Assembly: GCF_002102175.1 (NCBI RefSeq)
Contig: NZ_LQOX01000096.1
Span: forward strand, 1 to 64,000
Direction: 5' to 3'
Length of the DNA stretch: 64,000 nt
DNA from: Mycobacterium gastri
Lineage (GTDB): Bacteria; Actinomycetota; Actinomycetes; Mycobacteriales; Mycobacteriaceae
The position numbers and the translations under genes are program-made. The notes beneath the pieces are model-generated. The model was given only the letters and a program-made list of their open reading frames with translations, did not search any database and was not told where the DNA came from. Positions 57,824 to 64,000 of this stretch are shown in pieces (within the stretch, counting starts at the first letter, position 1; every line of letters starts with the position of its first letter).

Positions 57824-58747
57824 ATGTCAGACTTGCCGATCGAGTTCGCCACTACTTCGAATACTGCGAATACTTCGAATACTTCGAACACCACCGCCGT
57901 CCCGCAGACGGTCTCCAGCGATGGTTTGCTGCCGCAGCTGGTCCAGCATCTGCGGCAGAACCGGACCGGGTTGCGCGAGGAGTGGGCGCGCCGGATCACC
58001 GCGGCCGAGCTGCTCACCGCGATGACGCCCGAGGAGATCTTCTCCGAGGCCACCGCCGTCTACGACAACTACGTCGAGGTGCTCGAGACCGGCAGCGTGG
58101 AAGCGCTGCAGGATTATGCTCGCGACCTGTCGGAACGCATCATTCCCCGGGGCGTGGAGACCGACGAGGTCGTCGGCATCGTGCTGCTGCTGCGCGACGT
58201 GCTGGCCCGGTCGCTGTTCGAGAAGTACCAGACCGACTTCGAGATGCTCAACCAAGTGCTCGACGCCTACGAGCCGGCGGCCAACCGGATCGCCAACACC
58301 GTGGCGGTCAGCTTCGTGCAGGAACGCGAGCGCATCATCCGCCAGCAGCAGGAGGCCATCCGGGAGCTGTCGACGCCGGTGCTGCAGGTGCGCGAGCAGC
58401 TGCTGATTCTGCCGATCATCGGCGTGCTCGACAGCCAGCGCGCCCGCCAGGTCACCGAGCAGCTGCTGCGCGCCATCCGGGCCAACCGCGCCAAGGTCGT
58501 GGTCATCGACATCACCGGTGTGCCGACCATCGATTCGACGGTGGCCAACCACCTGGTGCAAACGGTGGACGCCTCCGGCTTGATGGGCGCCAGCGTGATC
58601 ATCACCGGCCTGTCCTCCGAAATCGCTTTGACCCTGGTCACAATCGGGCTGGACCTGTCGAAAATGAACGCCGTCGGCGACCTGCAGGGCGGCATCGAGG
58701 AAGCCGAGCGGTTGCTGGGCTACGAAGTCACCCGTACTGGCGACTAG
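57824..58747 (+). CDS. rsbR: Stressosome sensor RsbR-type STAS protein
   Basis: A 307-residue RsbR-like protein: a low-complexity N-terminus (about residues 10-28, Thr/Ser/Asn repeats), an all-helical N-terminal domain (GLREEWARRITAAELLTAMT to AANRIANTVAVSF), the linker helix QQQEAIRELSTPVLQVREQL and a C-terminal STAS domain (VVVIDITGVPTIDSTVANHL). The helical part is a non-heme globin-like/RsbR_N sensor in form. GGGGAGG precedes ATG 57824. It starts the rsbR-S-T-X-U unit. The STAS phosphosite region IDST has Ser where B. subtilis RsbRA has Thr. Confidence 0.9.
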   Translation: MSDLPIEFATTSNTANTSNTSNTTAVPQTVSSDGLLPQLVQHLRQNRTGLREEWARRITAAELLTAMTPEEIFSEATAVYDNYVEVLETGSVEALQDYARDLSERIIPRGVETDEVVGIVLLLRDVLARSLFEKYQTDFEMLNQVLDAYEPAANRIANTVAVSFVQERERIIRQQQEAIRELSTPVLQVREQLLILPIIGVLDSQRARQVTEQLLRAIRANRAKVVVIDITGVPTIDSTVANHLVQTVDASGLMGASVIITGLSSEIALTLVTIGLDLSKMNAVGDLQGGIEEAERLLGYEVTRTGD

Positions 58748-58777
58748 ACCGGGTAGGCACTCATCAACAGGCAGCCC

Positions 58778-59167
58778 GTGCCAGTACCGATTCTCAAACT
58801 GGGGCCGATTCTCATCGCGACGGTGCGCTCCGCGCTCACCGACTCCGAGACCGATCTCTTCCGGCAGCGTCTGATGGACCGCGTCACCGAATTCCGCGCC
58901 CAGGGCATCATCGTCGACGTCACCGCCGTGGAGGTGCTGGATTCGTTTGCCGCGCGGTCCCTGCAGACGATCGCACGGATGATCCGGCTGCGGGGCGCCG
59001 AGACGGTGATCGTGGGCCTGCGGCCGGAGGTGGCCTTCGCGATGGTGCAGCTGGGGCTGGCCTTCGACGATATGCACACCGCCCTCGACTTAGAGGAAGG
59101 CCTGGCGCTGCTGAACCGCAAGCTGGGCCTGGAAAAGCCGATGATCGGGCCCGACGGTGAGGGATGA
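58778..59167 (+). CDS. rsbS: Stressosome core protein RsbS
   Basis: A 129-residue single STAS domain: VPILKLGPILIATVRSALTD, then GIIVDVTAVEVLDSFAARSL, where the Ser of LDSF corresponds to the RsbT-phosphorylated Ser59 of B. subtilis RsbS. RsbS and RsbR build the stressosome shell that holds RsbT. GTG start (VPVPIL) 30 bp after rsbR; its stop overlaps the rsbT start. Confidence 0.92.
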   Translation: MPVPILKLGPILIATVRSALTDSETDLFRQRLMDRVTEFRAQGIIVDVTAVEVLDSFAARSLQTIARMIRLRGAETVIVGLRPEVAFAMVQLGLAFDDMHTALDLEEGLALLNRKLGLEKPMIGPDGEG

Positions 59168-59586
59168 CGGCGGTGACGGATGACATCGTCGTCGAGGTGG
59201 ACCACCCCGACGACATCGTCGCTGCCCGCCACGCCGGGCACCAGCTCGCCAGCGAGCTGGGCTTCTCGCTGACCGACGTCACCATGATCGCCACCGCGAT
59301 CTCCGAAATCGCCCGCAACATCACCAGCTACGCCGGCCGGGGCGAGGTCCGGGTCGCGGTGGCCGACCGCGAGGGCCGCAAGGCGCTGGTGGTGCGCGCC
59401 GAAGACGACGGGCCGGGCATCGCCGATGTCGATCGCGCGATGGAGGACGGCTACTCCACCGGCCGCGGGCTGGGCATGGGCTTGCCGGGCGCGCGGCGCA
59501 TGATGGACCGGCTGATCGTGGAGTCGGCGGTGGGCCGCGGAACGACCGTCGAAATGTGGAAATGGGTTCCGCCCCGTGCGCGATAA
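59164..59586 (+). CDS. rsbT: Stressosome switch kinase RsbT
   Basis: A 140-residue GHKL-type kinase: N box AISEIARNITSYAGRGEV, G1 box EDDGPGIADVDRAMEDG, and RGLGMGLPGARRMMDRL. RsbT phosphorylates RsbS and RsbR, then leaves the complex and binds the N-terminal region of an RsbU phosphatase; such a region is present at the start of the last gene in this operon. ATG overlaps rsbS (ATGA). Confidence 0.93.
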   Translation: MTAVTDDIVVEVDHPDDIVAARHAGHQLASELGFSLTDVTMIATAISEIARNITSYAGRGEVRVAVADREGRKALVVRAEDDGPGIADVDRAMEDGYSTGRGLGMGLPGARRMMDRLIVESAVGRGTTVEMWKWVPPRAR

Positions 59587-60202
59587 CGGCCGGTTCGGGC
59601 CGATCGAGTGGGCGGTCGCGGGCCGGCCGCGGCCGGGCGAGCACACGTGCGGCGACCTGCCGATCGCGGTCCAGATCGGCGGCGACGCCGCGCTCTTCGG
59701 TGTCCTGGACGGACTCGGACACGGCCCGGAGGCCGCCCGTGCCGCACACATCGCGGTCGACGTGCTCAACGACGCCCGCGACGAGCGTCTCGAGGTGCTG
59801 ATCCAGCTCTGCCACCGCATGCTGTCCGGCACCCGGGGGGTCGCGATGACCCTGGCCAGGATCGACTTCCCCACCGGCGGGCTGTGCTGGACGGGAGTGG
59901 GAAACGTGGCCGCCAACCTGGTCACCAAGGCGATCAGCGGTGTCCGGATGAGTTGCGGCGTGCGGCTGACCGCCGGCATCGTCGGCTACCGGGTACCGGA
60001 GGTCACTCCGGCCAAGGTGGTGCCGATCCGCGCCGGTGACCTACTGGTCATCGCCAGCGACGGCATCGCCGACGATCACCTGGACCACATCGACTTCGCC
60101 GCTTCCGCCACTGCCATCGCCGAGCAGATACTGATCAAGCACGCCAAGGACACTGACGACGCGATGGTGCTCGCCGCGCGTCATCGGGGCATCTCGACAT
60201 GA
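59576..60202 (+). CDS. rsbX: RsbX-type PP2C phosphatase
   Basis: A 208-residue PP2C/SpoIIE-like phosphatase: AALFGVLDGLGHGPEAARAA carries the metal-binding Asp/Gly, LCWTGVGNVAANLV and LLVIASDGIADDHLDHIDF the later motifs. RsbX dephosphorylates RsbS/RsbR and resets the stressosome. GTG 59576 overlaps rsbT by 11 bases, and its stop overlaps the start of the next gene, so the whole set is translationally coupled. Confidence 0.9.
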   Translation: MRDNGRFGPIEWAVAGRPRPGEHTCGDLPIAVQIGGDAALFGVLDGLGHGPEAARAAHIAVDVLNDARDERLEVLIQLCHRMLSGTRGVAMTLARIDFPTGGLCWTGVGNVAANLVTKAISGVRMSCGVRLTAGIVGYRVPEVTPAKVVPIRAGDLLVIASDGIADDHLDHIDFAASATAIAEQILIKHAKDTDDAMVLAARHRGIST

Positions 60203-62403
60203 CCTACACCGACGACTTCCGCGCCCGCTATTTCGCCGCGCTGCGCACCTACCTGGACAAGCGCGACGAGGACAGCCTGGCTGTCGGCCATGAGCTGGGA
60301 CGCCGGGCCCTGCTGGAACGCGTCAGCATGCTCGACATCATCGAGAACCACTTCCGGTTCCTCGACGAGCTCTCCGGAGACGCTGCGTCGGGCCGGCCGA
60401 TCGCGCTGGAGTTCCTGCTGCAGACCCTGGCCGCCCTCGACATCGCCACCCGCGGATTCCTGGACGGCACCAGGCGTTACGAGCAACAGCGGGCCCGGGC
60501 CGAGGATCTCGCCCACCGCGACACCTTCCGCAACGCGCTGGTGAACTCGTTGCAGGAAGGATTCTTCGTCGCCGACCACGACGGCGCCGTGATCGAGATG
60601 AACAGCGCGTTCGCCGAGATCACCGGCTATCCCCCGGAAGGCTTGCCGTACCGCTGGCCGCATCCGTGGCTGCTCGACAAGAAAAGCGCGGCCCAGCAAC
60701 AGCAGCGGGTTCGGCGGGACGGGTTTGCCGAGTACGAGACGCCGATCCGGCACCGCGACGGCCATCTGGTCTGGGTGACGGTGAGTATCAACGCCGTTCG
60801 CGGCGCGGTCGCGGACCGGGACGTGTACGTGGGCACGGTTCGCGACATCACCGCCGAACGAGCTTTTGCCGCCAGGGAAAGCGCGGTGCTGCGGCTGGCC
60901 ACATCGGTCGGTGTGGCCAAGAGCATGGCCGAGGTGCTGTCCATCACGCTCGACGAATGCCGGACAGCGGTCGACGTGCAACGCGTGGTTGCGGTCATGT
61001 GGCCGCCCGGCGACGGTGAGCCGACCGTCCAGGTCGCCGGGGAACCGTCCGAAAAGTCTTGGCGCAGGATGGATCCGCTGCTGCGCCAGACGTTTGAGGA
61101 GGCACGTCACCAACTGCCGCTGACGGCCAGGACGATCGAGTGGCCGGACTCTCCGGGCAAGGCAAGGGGACTGGTCGCGGTGCTGTCGGGCGCCGCCGAC
61201 GTCGCGTTGTGGCTGGAGCTGCGGGTGCCGCGCTGGGTGACCGCCGAGGATCGGCTGCTGGTCACGGTGCTCATCGGTCACCTGAGCCTGGCCATCGGCC
61301 ATGTCCGGCAATTCGAGAGCGCGCGTGAGACATCGCTGACCCTGCAGCGTGCCATGTTGCCACCGATAACGCCGCCGCCGGGCTTCGCCGTCCGCTATGA
61401 ACCCGCGGTGCCGCCCTTGGAGATCGGCGGCGACTGGTACGACGTGCTGGCCCTCGACGACCACCGCATCGGCATTGTCGTCGGCGACTGCGTGGGCCGC
61501 GGGTTGCCGGCCGCCGCGATCATGGGGCAGCTGCGCAGCTCGGCACGCGCACTGTTACTCACCGGCGCGCAACCCGCGCTGTTGCTCGAACAGCTCGACG
61601 CGGCCGCGTCGCTCATTCCGGATGCCTACTGCACCACGGTGTTTCTGGCGATCCTGGACACCAAATCCGGGATCCTCGACTACAGCAACGCCGGGCACAT
61701 GCCCGCGGTGCTTGCCGAGCCCGGCCGCGGGACCACGTTGCTGACCGATGCCCGGTCGGTGCCGCTGGCCGTCCGGCGAACGCAGCCGCGCCCGGAGGCC
61801 TCCCAGGATTTGCTGCCCGGCTCGACGCTGATGCTGTTCACCGACGGCCTGGTCGAGCGCAAGTACGAGTCGATCGACGAAGGACTGGGACGTGTCGCCG
61901 ACGTTTTGGCGGCGTCGATGATGTTGCCGATCGATGCCGTTGCCGATGCCGTACTGGGCGGGTTGGCGCCGGCGGCGGGATACGACGACGATGTCGCGAT
62001 GGTGGCCTACCGGCACCCACACGGGCCGCTTCGCATCGAAACCAGCGCCACCCCAGATCAATTGGCCGGCATCCGGCACCAGCTGGCGTGGTGGCTGCGC
62101 GCCGCCGACGTCTCCGACCAACGAGCCGGCGACATCGTGCTCGTGATCAGCGAGGCGTGTACCAATTGCATCGAGCACGCATACCGCGGGCATCCCGTCG
62201 GGACCATGCTGGTCGACGTGAGAGCCGTCGACGAAGCAGTCCATGCGCGGGTCGTGGACTCCGGGTCGTGGAAGACGCCGGCGGCCGATCCGGGCAACGG
62301 CGGGCGCGGCCTGACGCTGATCAAGGCCATCAGCGACGCCGTGGAGATCGACAACAGCCCGGGCGGGACCGCCATCGAGTTGACTTTTCGGCTGTCTCGT
62401 TAG
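60199..62403 (+). CDS. Multidomain RsbU-type phosphatase with PAS, GAF, PP2C and ATPase domains
   Basis: A 734-residue protein. Residues about 1-85 resemble the RsbT-binding RsbU N-terminal region (FRARYFAALRTYLDKRDEDS, SMLDIIENHFRFLDEL). A PAS domain (105-225, GAVIEMNSAFAEITGYPPEG), a GAF-like domain (230-375), a SpoIIE PP2C domain (about 390-600: PPLEIGGDWYDVLALDDHRI, VGDCVGRGLPAAAIMGQLRS, LFTDGLVERK) and a histidine-kinase-like ATPase (about 615-734: VLVISEACTNCIEHAYRGHP, GNGGRGLTLIKAISDAVEID) follow. So the phosphatase that frees an anti-anti-sigma and a RsbW-like kinase are in one chain, like Rv1364c but without the final STAS part. Confidence 0.9.
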   Translation: MTYTDDFRARYFAALRTYLDKRDEDSLAVGHELGRRALLERVSMLDIIENHFRFLDELSGDAASGRPIALEFLLQTLAALDIATRGFLDGTRRYEQQRARAEDLAHRDTFRNALVNSLQEGFFVADHDGAVIEMNSAFAEITGYPPEGLPYRWPHPWLLDKKSAAQQQQRVRRDGFAEYETPIRHRDGHLVWVTVSINAVRGAVADRDVYVGTVRDITAERAFAARESAVLRLATSVGVAKSMAEVLSITLDECRTAVDVQRVVAVMWPPGDGEPTVQVAGEPSEKSWRRMDPLLRQTFEEARHQLPLTARTIEWPDSPGKARGLVAVLSGAADVALWLELRVPRWVTAEDRLLVTVLIGHLSLAIGHVRQFESARETSLTLQRAMLPPITPPPGFAVRYEPAVPPLEIGGDWYDVLALDDHRIGIVVGDCVGRGLPAAAIMGQLRSSARALLLTGAQPALLLEQLDAAASLIPDAYCTTVFLAILDTKSGILDYSNAGHMPAVLAEPGRGTTLLTDARSVPLAVRRTQPRPEASQDLLPGSTLMLFTDGLVERKYESIDEGLGRVADVLAASMMLPIDAVADAVLGGLAPAAGYDDDVAMVAYRHPHGPLRIETSATPDQLAGIRHQLAWWLRAADVSDQRAGDIVLVISEACTNCIEHAYRGHPVGTMLVDVRAVDEAVHARVVDSGSWKTPAADPGNGGRGLTLIKAISDAVEIDNSPGGTAIELTFRLSR

Positions 62404-62420
62404 CCGGTAGCCGTTAGCCG

Positions 62421-63482
62421 TTAGCCGAAGAAGACGTTGCGGCGGCGGATCAATTGGCTGTACAGCATCTGCTGGATCGTCTCCCGCACGTGGTCGGTCA
62501 ATTCGAACGTGATGGTGGGATCGTCGGCGTCGGCGCGATCGTAGTCGGCGGTGCCGATCGGCCGGCCGAACGCGATGTGCCACTTCGACGGCAGCGGTAT
62601 CAGCCCGGCCGGGCCGGCCCAGGGGAACAGCGGGGTGACCGGGAAATACGGCAGGCCCAGCAGCCTCGCCAGCGGCTTGACGTCGCCGAGCATCGGATAG
62701 ATCTCCTCCGAACCCACCACCGCGCACGGGATGATCGGCGCTTTGGCGAGCACCGCGGCCGACACAAAGCCGCCGCGACCGAACCGCCGCAGTTTGTAGC
62801 GGTCCTTGAAGCACTTGCCCAAGCCCTTGTATCCCTCGGGAAACACCGCCGTGAGCTCGCCGGCCGCCAGCAAGCGATGGGCATCGGGCTGGCAGGCCAG
62901 GGTGTGACCGGCCTTGCGGGCCACCTCGCTGATGATCGGCAGGTCGAAACACAAATCGGCGGCCAAGGCCCGCAGGTTGCGGTGCGCGGGATGGTGGTCG
63001 TGCACCGCTGTCGAGATCATCAGCGCATCGATCGGTAGCACGCCGCCGTGGTTGGAAACCACCAGGGCGGCTCCCTTGTCGGGCAGGTTTTCGATCCCGC
63101 TGACCTCGACGCGGAACCAGGACCGCGACAAGAACCGCAGCAACGGCCGTACCAGTGCGTCGGTGAAATGCGGGTCGAAGCCGAACTCGTCGACGCGGTA
63201 GTCCCCGGTCAGTCGCTTCCGCAGGAATCCGGCAACCGCGGCCACCCGTTCGGCAAGCTCGTTGGCCGGCGCCTGGGCCGCCGGAACCCTGGCGCCGAAA
63301 GCGCGCCTCTGATCGAGATCTCGGATGACGGCGGCGGAGCGCCGCTCGGTGGCCTTGGAATTGAACGGCGCCGACGTGGGCCGCAGTGCCGGTTGTGGAT
63401 TGGTTTGTCGGCCGGCGTGGTTCCGTGCCGCTAAACGTTGTCGATTCGGTTGCAATGCAATGACATTCGTCCTCGCAGGCAT
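62421..63482 (-). CDS. PlsC-type lysophospholipid acyltransferase
   Basis: A 353-residue acyltransferase. Motif I reads VVSNHGGVLPIDAL (NH then D, with one more residue than the standard HxxxxD), motif III is AVFPEGYKGLGK, and the motif IV-like IIPCAVVGSEEIYPM follows. An N-terminal polar extension of about 90 residues precedes the catalytic domain. It probably esterifies lysophospholipids or related glycerolipids at the membrane. ATG 63482 (MPARTNV) is used; 63500 is an alternative. It converges on the stressosome operon with a 17-bp gap. Confidence 0.85.
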   Translation of the reverse strand: MPARTNVIALQPNRQRLAARNHAGRQTNPQPALRPTSAPFNSKATERRSAAVIRDLDQRRAFGARVPAAQAPANELAERVAAVAGFLRKRLTGDYRVDEFGFDPHFTDALVRPLLRFLSRSWFRVEVSGIENLPDKGAALVVSNHGGVLPIDALMISTAVHDHHPAHRNLRALAADLCFDLPIISEVARKAGHTLACQPDAHRLLAAGELTAVFPEGYKGLGKCFKDRYKLRRFGRGGFVSAAVLAKAPIIPCAVVGSEEIYPMLGDVKPLARLLGLPYFPVTPLFPWAGPAGLIPLPSKWHIAFGRPIGTADYDRADADDPTITFELTDHVRETIQQMLYSQLIRRRNVFFG

Positions 63483-63684
63483 AGGCAAACCCCCCAGCAC
63501 TCTGAGTGTCTGGAATGGATTGAAATGGGCCTTGTGTTAGACCCCGGCCGCGCCGCCCCCGCAGCGCATGCAAGGAGTTTAGTCCTCGGATATGGCCAAT
63601 AAAAGATCCATTCGCCACGAATACCGTCCGCTATGGTGACGTTTGTCTGAACGCGTCGACCAACGGCTCCCATCGGCCGGGCGG

Positions 63685-64000
63685 TTGAGCCGCGGGATTC
63701 GGGGTATTCACGGGCGTGACTCGCACAACTGTCCCCTGGAGCTGGGACACCCGGCTGCCATCTCGCTGCCGGGCTGGCCGGCTGGGTACGGACCACTGTC
63801 GATCGCGGTACGCCGCGCCTTGACCGGACCGGCACCGCGCGAGCTGTTCACCCGTATCGGCGGCTCGGTGGGCGACGTCGATCCCTACGGCCTCGATCTT
63901 CAGCTGGCTTTGTACATGTGTTACGAACTGCGTTACCGCGGTTTTTCCGGGGTGGATTCGACTTGGGAGTGGAATCCCGCGCTACTGCACCTACGCGCCG
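63685..64000 (+). CDS. Iron-containing redox enzyme-like protein, N-terminal part
   Basis: The frame is open to the window edge and reads CPLELGHPAAISLPGWPAGY, GGSVGDVDPYGLDLQLALYM and CYELRYRGFSGVDSTWEWNP. The LQLALYxCYELxYRGFxGVD pattern is that of iron-containing redox enzyme family proteins (heme-oxygenase-like di-iron fold). The start is uncertain: TTG 63685 is the first candidate in frame, without a clear binding site. The C-terminal metal-binding part would lie outside the window. Confidence 0.65.
   Translation, partial: MSRGIRGIHGRDSHNCPLELGHPAAISLPGWPAGYGPLSIAVRRALTGPAPRELFTRIGGSVGDVDPYGLDLQLALYMCYELRYRGFSGVDSTWEWNPALLHLRA

Noticed and set aside
57827..59077. 416-aa ORF antisense to rsbR/rsbS
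   Set aside because: Shadow of confident coding sequence; no similarity.

Overview
The window is high-GC actinobacterial DNA from a slow-growing Mycobacterium. PE and PE_PGRS genes, the order of the backbone genes (the same as the M. tuberculosis Rv3650-Rv3687c interval) and several mycobacterium-specific families (WhiB4, MarP, PonA2, RsfB, CYP137, antigen 85, 6C and Ms1 RNAs) all point this way. It is not M. tuberculosis itself: extra blocks are inserted that the H37Rv interval, as I remember it, lacks. A relative in the M. kansasii / M. marinum part of the genus is my inference; species cannot be fixed from the sequence alone.

Layout. 0-5 kb: a truncated PE_PGRS gene, a broken PE gene, an intact PE_PGRS gene, the sensor-like Rv3651 homologue and a third, frameshifted PE_PGRS gene. 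4.6-9.4 kb (minus): a Flp/Tad pilus-type operon (TadZ-like Ssd, TadA, TadB, TadC, Flp pilin, two TadE-like proteins). 9.6-11.2 kb: two small RNA genes, 6C (minus) and Ms1/MTS2823 (plus), flanking a HAD phosphatase. 11.2-17.0 kb (minus): a degenerate Fic-like protein and the dppABCD peptide/heme importer. 17.0-18.6 kb: a decayed type II restriction-modification pair. 18.7-21.2 kb: a secreted DUF4232 protein overlapping acetyl-CoA synthetase. 21.2-26.3 kb: a one-module NRPS (C-A-T-C) divergent from a 26-codon peptide gene with a strong ribosome binding site and a perfect 22-bp hairpin; this is the most unusual part of the window.

26.3-42.9 kb is conserved backbone: secreted protease, holin-like membrane protein, EphE-like hydrolase, MarP, NUDIX, thioredoxin-like protein, Nth, CRP, metallo-beta-lactamase-fold protein, RidA, BagA/BagB, WhiB4, PonA2, metallophosphoesterase and Cds1, ending with tRNA-Pro(CGG). 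A 58-bp tandem repeat sits at the 3' end of bagB.

43-57 kb is accessory and partly decayed: CYP137, small membrane proteins, an isochorismatase-fold hydrolase, an acyl-CoA dehydrogenase, an extra antigen-85 paralogue beside a cutinase, an AraC regulator, and frameshifted or truncated copies of an endonuclease/exonuclease/phosphatase-fold protein, an SDR, UDP-glucose dehydrogenase, a glycosyltransferase and topoisomerase IB. 57.3-62.4 kb holds the anti-anti-sigma factor RsfB next to a complete RsbR-S-T-X-U stressosome module, whose last gene joins an RsbT-binding region, PAS, GAF, PP2C phosphatase and a histidine-kinase-like ATPase in one chain. The window ends with a PlsC-type acyltransferase and the start of an iron-containing redox enzyme-like gene.
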